This document shows, in pieces, positions 6,611-12,502 of a stretch of 12,972 nucleotides of DNA. Within the stretch, counting starts at the first letter, position 1; every line of letters starts with the position of its first letter. Position numbers and translations under genes: made by a program. Under the pieces are notes generated by a model. It was not told where the DNA came from. It saw nothing but the letters and a program-made list of their open reading frames with translations, and did not search any database. Source of the stretch: JBDKTH01 sp964558295 (GTDB lineage Bacteria; Planctomycetota; Planctomycetia; Pirellulales; Thermoguttaceae); the NCBI GenBank assembly GCA_964558295.1, contig CAZLDQ010000161.1, positions 1-12,972 of the forward strand, read 5' to 3'.

Positions 6611-7377
6611 CGCCACTCCACCAGTACGAGCCCCACGAGCACGATCAAGAATACCACGCCGAAGTACGCATCGTGAAGGGAGAAGGCGAAATGGTCCAAG
6701 AGGTAGAAATGCCCCCGGAAGCCGCGACATTTCATGGCCGCTACCACCCGCTCGGACCGCTCCAGGCTACGCACCAAGAGCATGCCGACCAGGTAGCCGT
6801 AGGTCCGGTAGGTGTGCAGGTTCAGCCCCGGCCGAAACCCACGCAGCCGCATGGCCGCCGTCAGACGTTGGTACTGCCGTTCCAGGACCTCCAAGTAGCG
6901 GACCGTAAACAGCAGCAGGTGAATCAGCTTTTCGGGCACGTAGAAATGGCTCAGGGCATGGCCGAGCGTGGTCACGTCAAGGGTGGTCAGCAGGACCATC
7001 AGGGCCAGGAGAATCGCGTTGCCTTTCAGTGCGATCGTGGCCACCAGGAGCAAGCCCTCCCGGCTATAGGCCAGTGGCCCGAGGTTCCCCAGCGCCGTAC
7101 CCGGCGTGGTCCACGGAATCAGGACCAAAAGCAGCAGGAGGATCAGATTGAACGGGGCCAGACGCCGCAGGACCTGTCCCAAGTTCAAGCGGGCTACGAG
7201 CATCGCGACAACGGCCACGGCCAGAGCTAACCCCAACGTGGCCGCCTGCTGACAGACGGCCACGAGCCCCGAAAAGCCCACCGCCGCAAGAATCCGTGCG
7301 CGGGGATCAACACGGTCGATCCACGACCGGTGCAAGCGCCCCGTGGCAGACGAGAGCGAGGTGACCAATTGGGACAT
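6607..7377 (-). CDS. nikQ: Nickel ECF-type transporter transmembrane protein NikQ (EcfT/CbiQ)
   Basis: The 256-residue membrane protein starts at ATG 7377, with about five hydrophobic segments (roughly 28-62, 74-90, 107-132, 152-161 and 235-253). Two Ala-x-x-Arg-Gly motifs, AAMRLRGF (174-181) and AAMKCRGF (213-220), are the coupling helices of EcfT proteins that dock into the ATPase dimer. NVDPR-type EcfT starts are echoed by DRVDPRARIL (21-30). Its role is to couple ATP hydrolysis by NikO to movement of the substrate-binding protein NikM. It follows nikL after a 92-base gap with no clear ribosome site, and its 3' end overlaps nikO by 4 bases. Alone it could be CbiQ (cobalt); the neighbouring nikR, nikK and nikL make nickel the likely substrate. 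Confidence 0.92.
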   Translation of the reverse strand: MSQLVTSLSSATGRLHRSWIDRVDPRARILAAVGFSGLVAVCQQAATLGLALAVAVVAMLVARLNLGQVLRRLAPFNLILLLLLVLIPWTTPGTALGNLGPLAYSREGLLLVATIALKGNAILLALMVLLTTLDVTTLGHALSHFYVPEKLIHLLLFTVRYLEVLERQYQRLTAAMRLRGFRPGLNLHTYRTYGYLVGMLLVRSLERSERVVAAMKCRGFRGHFYLLDHFAFSLHDAYFGVVFLIVLVGLVLVEWR

Positions 7378-7466
7378 GGGAATCGGGGGCAGGGTTGGCG
7401 ATTGAATTCGAACCGTTTAGCCTCGGTACTTGTGCCAAGCACGAATCGATGAACCACGAGTTTTTC

Positions 7467-7489
7467 TGGTCAATCAAAATGATTGACCA
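7467..7489. repeat. 10-bp perfect hairpin across the nikL stop codon
   Basis: TGGTCAATCA (7467-7476) and TGATTGACCA (7480-7489) are perfect complements around a 3-nt loop. On the coding strand this covers the last codons of nikL (VNHFD) and its stop (7472-7470). On that strand it is followed by A-rich, not T-rich, sequence, so it is not a standard terminator. It may protect the nikKML transcript or set the relative output of nikQO. Confidence 0.6.
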
Positions 7490-8207
7490 CTTGCTTCGCC
7501 TTCTTGGCCTTCTCCTTGTGCAGGACACCGAGAAAGTAGAAGCTCGTGCCCATCAGGCCGAGAATCACGCCAATGCCGCCGAAGATGTCGTGCAGGCGGA
7601 CTTTCTGCTCGTAGGCGTCGATTTCTTTGCGCAACTGGACGAGCTGGGTACGCACGGCTTCGAGTTCCTGCTTCAGGGCGGCCATATCGACGCCGGCCGG
7701 CAGTGCGTGCCCGCCGGAGGGTAGCAAGTCGGACGCGGGTCTGGTTGTTGCGCCCAGGGGCTTTTCCTTCTCCGTTGTGCCGGCAGCAAGACTGGTCGGC
7801 AGTTCCTCCGCGGCAACCTTGTACTTGGCGCTATGCCCATCGTCGGTGTCCACGACAAACGTGTGTTCGATCCGCTGGCGGGCAACGAAACGGAACTTGC
7901 CCGCCTCGTCGGTCGTCGTCTCCCCGAGTTTCTCGCCGTGGGGGCCAAGCACGGTGACGGCCGCGTTACGGATCGGCTCGTTGCCGGCTGCATAAACATC
8001 GCCTTCGATCGTCGTGCCGTTGGCCAGAGCGAAAACGTGGAGCTTGTGGGCCGAGGCGGGGGAGGCGAGAAGGAAAAGGAGGATGAGGGAAAACGGAAAA
8101 CGGAAAACGGAAAACGGAAAACCGAAAATTGGAGATTTGACACCCGAAATCTGATATGGGAAATCTGAGATGGGAAATCCGAGATCGGGGATTGGGGAGC
8201 GGGGCAT
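7470..8207 (-). CDS. nikL: Nickel transporter accessory protein NikL, signal peptide encoded by heptad repeats
   Basis: A 245-residue protein starts at ATG 8207, 13 bases after the nikM stop. No ATG, GTG or TTG lies in this frame between that codon and the mature protein, so translation must pass through the 8088-8213 repeat. Residues 1-40 are repeat-encoded (Phe/Pro/Ser-rich, FGFPFSVFRFPFS). The hydrophobic core LILLFLLASPASA (41-53) ends in an ASA cleavage site. The mature protein begins HKLHVFA, then a carboxypeptidase-regulatory-like beta domain (about 60-135: IEGDVYAAG, TTTDEAGKFRF), a low-complexity linker, a coiled coil (175-205) and one C-terminal transmembrane helix (207-229) with a Lys-rich cytoplasmic end. 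This two-helix layout with an outer domain matches NikL, which replaces NikN in NikKMLQO systems. It probably assists metal loading of NikM. The long n-region and out-of-frame repeat unit are unusual. Confidence 0.82.
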   Translation of the reverse strand: MPRSPIPDLGFPISDFPYQISGVKSPIFGFPFSVFRFPFSLILLFLLASPASAHKLHVFALANGTTIEGDVYAAGNEPIRNAAVTVLGPHGEKLGETTTDEAGKFRFVARQRIEHTFVVDTDDGHSAKYKVAAEELPTSLAAGTTEKEKPLGATTRPASDLLPSGGHALPAGVDMAALKQELEAVRTQLVQLRKEIDAYEQKVRLHDIFGGIGVILGLMGTSFYFLGVLHKEKAKKAKQVVNHFD

Positions 8208-8213
8208 GGGAGG
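8088..8213. repeat. Tandem heptanucleotide tract, about 18 units
   Basis: Five perfect GGAAAAC units (8088-8122) are followed, in unbroken 7-nt phase, by degenerate units: CGAAAAT, TGGAGAT, TTGACAC, CCGAAAT, CTGATAT, GGGAAAT, CTGAGAT, GGGAAAT, CCGAGAT, CGGGGAT, TGGGGAG, CGGGGCA and TGGGAGG. The middle part also reads as 14-bp doublets (8146, 8160, 8174). On the coding strand the core unit is GTTTTCC. The tract covers the first 40 codons of nikL and reaches back past its start codon. Seven is not a multiple of three, so gain or loss of one unit would shift the nikL frame. Confidence 0.85.
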
Positions 8214-8220
8214 CGACGGC

Positions 8221-8853
8221 TCAGGGGCCGGGTTCGAGGAAAGGGGCTTCAAGAAGCTCGGGCTGGACTTTACGGAGAAAGGCGACCACGCTGCCGGTGA
8301 CCAAGCCTTCGACCAAGGCAACCGGGACGTGGGCCAGAATCACGGCCGGCGACAGGAGGGCGAATTGTTGGCCCAACGCGGCCACCGCCGCGGCAGTCAA
8401 CATCGCGCCGAGCAGCGTGGCCACCACGCCCGCGACCACCCCGCTCCCCACGGCATACCAAGGAGATTTGGAACGCACCGTACCGCGACACAAGTAATAA
8501 CAAACGACGGCCGGCAGGGCCATCGTCGTGGTGTTGATTCCAAGGGTCGTCAGGCCACCAAAGCCAAAGAAGACCGCCTGCAACAGAAGGGCGATCAAAA
8601 TCGCCGGGAAAGCGACCCAGCCGAGCACCAATCCGACCAGCCCATTGAGCACCAAATGCATGCTCGTCGGTCCTAGCGGGACTCGCACGAGCGAGGCAAC
8701 AAAGAAGGCCGCACTCAGCAAGGCCACCTGCGGCATCTGTTCATAGTCCAACTTGCGCAGCCCGATCACCGTCCCCCCCAAGGCCACCGCCCCACCGACG
8801 GCCAGCATGAGGATCCCTTCCGTCGAATTGGCCAGCCCTTCATGGATGTGCAT
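8221..8853 (-). CDS. nikM: Nickel ECF-type transporter substrate-binding membrane protein NikM
   Basis: The 210-residue polytopic protein starts at ATG 8853, chosen because the mature N-terminus Met-His-Ile-His is the family's metal site: in the NikM/CbiM fold the N-terminal amine, His2 and a later His bind the ion. That later His is present as His66 in GPTSMHLVLNG, close to His67 of the structurally known Thermoanaerobacter NikM2. The segment LLLQAVFFGFGGLTTLGINTTTM is the conserved CbiM/NikM core. About six or seven hydrophobic helices fill the rest. The longer frame to 8892 would bury the N-terminus and destroy the site, so it is rejected. It forms the specificity subunit with NikL, working with NikQ and NikO. 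The gene follows nikK after a 183-base gap with no strong ribosome site. Cobalt specificity is not excluded by this protein alone. Confidence 0.93.
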   Translation of the reverse strand: MHIHEGLANSTEGILMLAVGGAVALGGTVIGLRKLDYEQMPQVALLSAAFFVASLVRVPLGPTSMHLVLNGLVGLVLGWVAFPAILIALLLQAVFFGFGGLTTLGINTTTMALPAVVCYYLCRGTVRSKSPWYAVGSGVVAGVVATLLGAMLTAAAVAALGQQFALLSPAVILAHVPVALVEGLVTGSVVAFLRKVQPELLEAPFLEPGP

Positions 8854-8919
8854 GGTTCTAACGGAGAGGGAAGAGTGGGAAGGGGAAAGCAAAGGAAGGG
8901 ATCAGTTCCAGACGGTTCA

Positions 8920-8938
8920 AAAGGGGCATTCCCCCTTT
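8920..8938. repeat. Small hairpin in the nikK-nikM gap
   Basis: AAAGGGG (8920-8926) pairs with CCCCTTT (8932-8938). On the coding strand the fold is followed by a short T-stretch that is part of the stem itself. It could cause partial termination or mark a processing site between nikK and nikM. Nothing else is visible in this purine/pyrimidine-biased 183-base gap (8854-9036). Confidence 0.4.
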
Positions 8939-9036
8939 ATCCCTCGTCAAGTCTTTTGATGAAAACATACGGAAGGACTCCTCTCGTCTGTCGACCAGCT
9001 ACTCTCCCCGATCCCCTCTCTCCTCTTCCCTACCAA

Positions 9037-9828
9037 TCACTTCATTTCAACCGTTTTCACCCAGAAAAGACCGCCGAGTTCGACGTTGACGGGTTTGCCG
9101 GCGGGATTGGGAAGCTTTTGATCCGGCTCCCCGTCGACCAACGCGGCGAAACCCCACCAACCGGCACGAGGCATGGTGTAGGCAAATTGGCCGTTGGCGT
9201 CGGCCTTGATCACTTGGGTGACAAAGGCGTCGTTGGGAATCTCCACCTGGCGGTCCTCGTTGTAGTACTCCACTTCGACCGTGGCAAAGGGGACCGGCTG
9301 ACCGTTACGCCGGACAATCCCGCGGAACGTATTGCCAGCCCAGAGACCGTAGGGACGCACCAGCGGTTCAATCTCCACGGGAAAACCGACCATCTGATCC
9401 CAGCCGTCCTCGGCGCCGAGGTAGTCGACCACGACTTTCGTGTAGTGGACGATCATCTTTTCTTCAGCCGGTTCCCAATACGGCGCCGGTTCGAGGTAGA
9501 ACACGTAATCGGCCGGACGCAGCAGCCGGACCGTCGCGGTGTAGGCCGTCTTGCCGTCCAGGGATTTGGACTTGAGGGTGTCCCGCAGATCGTAATGCTT
9601 GCCGGCAACGAGCATTCCAAACCGTCGCGGCTGGCCCATCTCCATCACGGGGCCTTGCTCCATGGGATGGGTAAACAGGATCTCCAAGTCGACTGTCTTG
9701 CCATCGTCGGCCGTGACCACGTCTCGCGACGGGCGAAGTACCTGGAAGTGCGATTGCGCGACGCGAGCCCCGCCGAGCACCAATACGACCGTCAAGCCAA
9801 CGAGAAACGGTTTCCAGCAGGCGTTCAC
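9037..9828 (-). CDS. nikK: Nickel uptake protein NikK (DUF4198), exported
   Basis: A 263-residue protein starts at GTG 9828: GGGAGG lies upstream, with GGAGG (9836-9840) seven bases away, an ideal site. This start also gives a clean signal peptide (MNACWKPF, core LVGLTVVLVLGG, probable cleavage after AQS at 24-26). The mature protein begins HFQVLRPS, the typical opening of DUF4198 domains. Later segments, an acidic-Tyr-rich middle (YWEPAEEKMIVHYTKVVV) and a late beta-sandwich part with GQPVPFATVEVEYYN and DANGQFAYTMPRAGWWGFAAL, match the family. NikK proteins accompany NikMLQO in NikR-controlled operons and are thought to bind or deliver nickel outside the membrane; their exact job is not established. 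It is the first gene after the promoter and operator at 9864-9909. An in-frame ATG further upstream (to 9879) has no ribosome site and would bury the signal peptide. Confidence 0.87.
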   Translation of the reverse strand: MNACWKPFLVGLTVVLVLGGARVAQSHFQVLRPSRDVVTADDGKTVDLEILFTHPMEQGPVMEMGQPRRFGMLVAGKHYDLRDTLKSKSLDGKTAYTATVRLLRPADYVFYLEPAPYWEPAEEKMIVHYTKVVVDYLGAEDGWDQMVGFPVEIEPLVRPYGLWAGNTFRGIVRRNGQPVPFATVEVEYYNEDRQVEIPNDAFVTQVIKADANGQFAYTMPRAGWWGFAALVDGEPDQKLPNPAGKPVNVELGGLFWVKTVEMK

Positions 9829-9834
9829 GCCAGA

Positions 9835-9841
9835 TCCTCCC
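9835..9841 (-). promoter_or_regulatory. Ribosome binding site that fixes the nikK GTG start
   Basis: The coding strand reads GGGAGGA here; GGAGG is seven bases from GTG 9828. It is the best ribosome site among the transporter genes and decides against the ATG further upstream. Confidence 0.75.
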
Positions 9842-9863
9842 TGAGCAAGGGCATGGGATGTGG

Positions 9864-9890
9864 GTAACACAATCCCCACTATTTTATTAC
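9864..9890. promoter_or_regulatory. Candidate NikR operator before nikK
   Basis: GTAACA (9864-9869), 15 bases, then TATTAC (9885-9890): an inverted repeat with 5 of 6 positions matching. The span of 27 bases fits the wide dyads bound by NikR tetramers (E. coli GTATGA-N16-TCATAC, 28 bases). It overlaps the -10 box of the nikK promoter, the right place for a nickel-dependent repressor. It was found by eye; binding is inferred. Confidence 0.55.
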
Positions 9891-9909
9891 GCCAGTGGCC
9901 GCCTGTCGA
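9881..9909 (-). promoter_or_regulatory. Sigma70-type promoter of nikKMLQO
   Basis: On the minus strand, TCGACA (9909-9904, 5 of 6 to the -35 consensus), a 17-base spacer and TAAAAT (9886-9881, 5 of 6 to the -10). Transcription should start near 9874, giving a leader of about 45 bases before nikK. The candidate NikR dyad covers the -10. Confidence 0.6.
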
Positions 9910-9966
9910 CCAATTGATCCGGGGGGCTCTTGGGGGACCGTCAGAAAGGATTGCCCCCTAGTGGGC

Positions 9967-10380
9967 CTATTCGCCCTCGGCACTGGCCATTACCAGCTCG
10001 CCCTTGAAAACCCCCTTCATGCCACGGAGCTGGGAGGCGAGCATCTGCAGCCGGCTGGCCGGGCCCCGGAGCACGATCACTTCCAGGCAGACGTCGTGGC
10101 TCAGATGGGTGTGGAGTGTGGAAACGACCAGGTCGGTGTGGTCATGCTGCAACTCCATCAGGCGGTCACGAAGTTGCGAGCGGTGGTGATCGTAGACGAG
10201 CGTTAGAGTGCCCGCCACCTCGCGGGTATCCGTTTCCCAAGCCCTGCGCGTAAGCATGTCGCGGATCAGTTGGCGGACCGCTTCGCTCCGGGTGGCGAAC
10301 TGCTCTTCCTGACAGAACTGGTCGAACTTTTTGAGCAACTCCCCTTCAACCGAAACGGAAAAGCGAACGATTCCAGACAA
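9967..10380 (-). CDS. nikR: Nickel-responsive regulator NikR
   Basis: A 137-residue protein from TTG 10380. Three in-frame TTG codons (10395, 10386, 10380) compete; GGGAGG (10393-10388) is seven bases from the third, which also gives the familiar start (M)SGIVRFSVSV. An N-terminal ribbon-helix-helix (RFSVSVEGELLKKFD, then TRSEAVRQLIRDML, residues 6-43) binds DNA; the C-terminal ACT-like domain binds nickel and tetramerises. The Ni ligands are His79, His90, His92 and Cys98, reproducing exactly the spacing of E. coli His76, His87, His89 and Cys95. With nickel bound it should repress nikK-nikO from the dyad at 9864-9890. It lies 138 bases upstream of nikK on the same strand and has its own promoter at 10455-10483. 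Its presence is the main reason to call the transporter a nickel system. Confidence 0.95.
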   Translation of the reverse strand: MSGIVRFSVSVEGELLKKFDQFCQEEQFATRSEAVRQLIRDMLTRRAWETDTREVAGTLTLVYDHHRSQLRDRLMELQHDHTDLVVSTLHTHLSHDVCLEVIVLRGPASRLQMLASQLRGMKGVFKGELVMASAEGE

Positions 10381-10387
10381 AGCCAAG

Positions 10388-10393
10388 CCTCCC
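10388..10393 (-). promoter_or_regulatory. Ribosome binding site deciding the nikR TTG start
   Basis: GGGAGG on the minus strand lies seven bases from TTG 10380, but only one base from TTG 10386 and downstream of the first base of TTG 10395, so only the third TTG is placed for initiation. Confidence 0.65.
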
Positions 10394-10450
10394 AACTAAC
10401 AGTAGGCACTCCCCAGCGGGGGTCGAGAGTGCATCAGCAAAACCCCAAGT

Positions 10451-10488
10451 GTTGGTTATAGTCGAGGCCAGGATCCTCGACAACCAAC
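10451..10488. promoter_or_regulatory. 14+14-bp dyad wrapped around the nikR promoter
   Basis: GTTGGTT (10451-10457), ATA, GTCGAGG (10461-10467), loop CCAGGAT, CCTCGAC (10475-10481), AACCAAC (10482-10488): 14 pairs with one 3-base interruption. On the minus strand, TTGTCG (10483-10478, 4 of 6 to the -35), 17 bases and TATAAC (10460-10455, 5 of 6 to the -10) form a promoter for nikR lying entirely inside the dyad; the interruption falls within the -10. This geometry suits an operator, but it does not resemble the NikR-like site before nikK. Confidence 0.55.
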
Positions 10489-10530
10489 TGGGAACGTTTT
10501 CCCAACGACTCTCCGCTGTACGAAGGGGGC

Positions 10531-10597
10531 AGGGTTCAGGATTTTAACGCGAACGTTTCTTCGGCCCCCGAGTCCTGAACCCTAAACCCTGAACCCT
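10531..10597. repeat. Heptad (TTCAGGG-type) repeats with inverted copy
   Basis: AGGGTTCAGG (10531-10540) is the exact reverse complement of CCTGAACCCT (10574-10583), and CCTGAACCCT recurs at 10588-10597, offset 14. On the minus strand the right part reads as TTCAGGG/TTTAGGG/TTCAGGA units in 7-nt phase. It lies in the 283-base gap between the DUF486 gene and nikR and codes for nothing recognisable. Confidence 0.65.
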
Positions 10598-10645
10598 TCG
10601 GTTGTGGCCCTATTGGGCTGGGGTTCGCGCCGTATGGCATCAGGC

Positions 10646-10672
10646 AAAACGCGGCGGGCAAGCCCGGCCGCG
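10646..10672 (-). terminator. Rho-independent terminator after the DUF486 gene
   Basis: On the minus strand CGCGG-C-CGGG, loop CTTG, CCCG-CCGCG, then TTTT. Nine GC pairs with one bulged base, starting seven bases after the stop codon. It insulates the nickel locus from the BBP7/DUF486 unit. Confidence 0.8.
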
Positions 10673-10678
10673 TGAAGG

Positions 10679-11080
10679 TTAGCTGCGGGTTGGGGCCTGG
10701 AGCGGTTGTTCCACGACGGGTGGGGAGGCGGTCGCCTTCTGCTGCCAGGGAGCGAAGATGAAGAGAGCCCCGAAACAGATCAACGCGAAGCCGATCAGGT
10801 AGTTCCACTTCAACGGCTCTTTGAGATACCAGAGCGAGAAGAGGCAGAAGACGGTCAGGGTGATCACTTCCTGGACGGTCTTCAGTTGCGCCGTGCTGAT
10901 CCCGCAGTTATGGCCGATCCGGTTGGCCGGCACCTGGAAGCAGTATTCCACAAAGGCGATCAGCCAACTGACGAGGATCGCCGCCCAGAGGGCCGAGGTC
11001 TTGAACTTCAGATGCCCGTACCAGGCAAACGTCATGAAGACATTCGAGATTGTCAACAGAATCAGGGTTGTAAGCCACAT
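10679..11080 (-). CDS. DUF486 (DMT-family) small membrane protein
   Basis: A 133-residue protein from ATG 11080 with four hydrophobic helices (about 3-20, 30-48, 72-84, 92-110). It matches DUF486 along its length: SNVFMTFAWYGHLKF, VSWLIAFVEYCFQVPANRIG, AQLKTVQEVITLTVF, LKEPLKWNYLIGFALI. The family belongs to the drug/metabolite transporter clan and is widely conserved, but its substrate is unknown. The last 20 residues (Pro/Gln/Thr-rich) are a hydrophilic tail probably peculiar to this lineage. It begins 18 bases after the BBP7-like gene, without an obvious ribosome site, and is followed at once by a strong terminator, so it is the last gene of a two-gene transcript. The link with an outer-membrane protein is positional only. 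Confidence 0.9.
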   Translation of the reverse strand: MWLTTLILLTISNVFMTFAWYGHLKFKTSALWAAILVSWLIAFVEYCFQVPANRIGHNCGISTAQLKTVQEVITLTVFCLFSLWYLKEPLKWNYLIGFALICFGALFIFAPWQQKATASPPVVEQPLQAPTRS

Positions 11081-11098
11081 CGCCGTCGTTTTATCCGA

Positions 11099-12487
11099 TT
11101 ACCAAATGTACTCCAAGCCGAGCGTGAGACCGTGATACAAAGCGTGCCCGTTGGTGTTCACCCGGGAACTATCATAACCGGAAACCTGGGAGGCGATCCG
11201 GTAATCGACTTGTTCCGGGGCAAAGGCCAGATTGGTAATGAAAATCCAATCATAGGCGGCATGGAAAGTCAAGCGGGGGGTGAGCTTATAGAGCCCCTGC
11301 ACGCCGATTTCCGCCAGACCGGAGACCTCGACTTTGTGGGCCCAATTGTGAATAGATCCGTAGTCTTCGCTGGAACTCCCGCTCGAATACGTGACCTGGC
11401 TAGCTGCAAGCTGGCTGTCCTGCTCGGCGTAGCTCAACATCGGCCCGAGCTTATAGCGGGCACCGAACTCCCAGAGGCGGTCGCGAAACGTCAACTCACC
11501 GCCGATCTGAATGCCGAACATCTCGTTGTTCGTATCGATGCTGTACCGGCCACGAGTGTCGGTGGTGAAGGGTTGTAGCCCGTCCGTGTATTCACGACCT
11601 CCCCGGCTGGAGAAGGCAAAGTGTTCATTGATGGAGAGGTATCGGAATCCGCCGAGATACGACATGAAGCAACCGGGCTGGCGTTCCCGCCGCCAGCGGC
11701 CGTTGGGATAGAGCACCAGCCGATCCGGACGTCCACGCGGGTGAAGCCGGAGGTTCACCTCGAAGTTGTCGATCTCGGAGGAGTAGTAGAGCTGATGCTC
11801 AAGCGCCTCGTTGAAGGCAAGGCCGAGCAGTTCTTCGACGGCAGTGGGAACATGATCGCCGGTGTTGAAGTAGCTGTACAGGTTGCCCGCAAGATACGTT
11901 CGGCCGCCCTGCGAGTAGGACTGAAACGTTCCACTGAGGTCTTTGGATTCATCCCACGAATTCATCCCCCAATAGTTGAACTCGACGAACTGGTCACGAT
12001 TGCTCGTGTCGCGGCCCAGGTAGTGGGCCACGGTGGCGTAGTAGCCGGCCGCCACGTCAAAGCCGAGTGCTTTGGTCGTCACGGGGGTGGTTTGGCTGGG
12101 AGTGCTGAGGAACACCTGATAGCTCAAATTCGTGGGACGTGTGCGTGAACGGGTCAGAACGCGCACTCCTTGATCCACGCTCCAGTTGGGCGGACAACAA
12201 TAGCCGTCGCCATCCGCCGTGCAGGGGGAGTTCTCGGGAGCCCCGGCCGGAAAACCGGGCAGCGGGCCAGCCCCGGGCGCAGCGGGGGCCAACGCCGCGT
12301 CCGGCGGGAGGAAGGCATTCTCGGGAACCGGTTCGATCGGTACACGGGTATCAGGAGCCGTGAACGAGGTCTCTCGGACGCCGTAGGTCTCGTCCATCCG
12401 CCCGACCCATTGGCCCAGGGCCGAAAGAGGGACGAGCGCGACGAGGATCGCCAGGCTTACCAAAAGACCTCTTGTTGCCATCTTCAC
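11099..12487 (-). CDS. BBP7-like outer-membrane beta-barrel protein
   Basis: A 462-residue protein from GTG 12487. AAGGAGGA (12502-12495) lies seven bases upstream; ATG 12481 is too far (13). The signal peptide is MKMATRG, core LLVSLAILVALVPLSA, cleavage near ALG-QW (25/26). A Pro/Ala-rich spacer (about 45-85) and a short Cys-rich patch (Cys89, Cys97, Cys98) precede the barrel. From residue 105 on the sequence alternates in the manner of amphipathic strands, with LGGFRYLSINEHF, FGIQIGGELTFRDRLWEFGARYKLG and the closing YHGLTLGLEYIW, ending in Trp as outer-membrane strands often do. These are marks of the planctomycete BBP7 (beta-barrel porin 7) family. The function is unproven; it may be a porin. 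The barrel is longer and more Tyr/Ser-rich than I would expect, so it may be a divergent member. The DUF486 gene follows by 18 bases. Confidence 0.8.
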   Translation of the reverse strand: MKMATRGLLVSLAILVALVPLSALGQWVGRMDETYGVRETSFTAPDTRVPIEPVPENAFLPPDAALAPAAPGAGPLPGFPAGAPENSPCTADGDGYCCPPNWSVDQGVRVLTRSRTRPTNLSYQVFLSTPSQTTPVTTKALGFDVAAGYYATVAHYLGRDTSNRDQFVEFNYWGMNSWDESKDLSGTFQSYSQGGRTYLAGNLYSYFNTGDHVPTAVEELLGLAFNEALEHQLYYSSEIDNFEVNLRLHPRGRPDRLVLYPNGRWRRERQPGCFMSYLGGFRYLSINEHFAFSSRGGREYTDGLQPFTTDTRGRYSIDTNNEMFGIQIGGELTFRDRLWEFGARYKLGPMLSYAEQDSQLAASQVTYSSGSSSEDYGSIHNWAHKVEVSGLAEIGVQGLYKLTPRLTFHAAYDWIFITNLAFAPEQVDYRIASQVSGYDSSRVNTNGHALYHGLTLGLEYIW

Positions 12488-12494
12488 CAGGTTA

Positions 12495-12502
12495 TCCTCC
12501 TT
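12495..12502 (-). promoter_or_regulatory. Ribosome binding site for the BBP7-like gene
   Basis: AAGGAGGA on the minus strand, seven bases before GTG 12487. It selects the GTG over the ATG six bases further in, and its strength suits an abundant surface protein. Confidence 0.7.

Noticed and set aside
8088..8122. CRISPR-like array
   Set aside because: The units are 7 bases with no spacers, so this is a tandem microsatellite. No CRISPR array or cas gene was seen anywhere in the window.
8208..8321. A longer NikL reading to 8321
   Set aside because: It would overlap nikM by about 100 bases with Pro/Ser-rich sequence that is a frame shadow of nikM; ATG 8207 directly follows the nikM stop.
8920..8938. 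Full terminator between nikK and nikM
   Set aside because: The stem is short and the T residues belong to the stem; complete termination here would cut nikM-nikO off from the only good promoter found.
9920..9958. Terminator after nikR from the G-run and C-run (GGGGGC ... GCCCCC)
   Set aside because: Only about six pairs with a loop near 27 bases and no T-tract; too weak to call, though it may cause some pausing.
10706..11578. A 290-codon plus-strand frame opposite the DUF486 and BBP7-like genes
   Set aside because: Both minus-strand products have recognisable features and signals; the plus frame spans two genes and their gap, typical of an antisense shadow.
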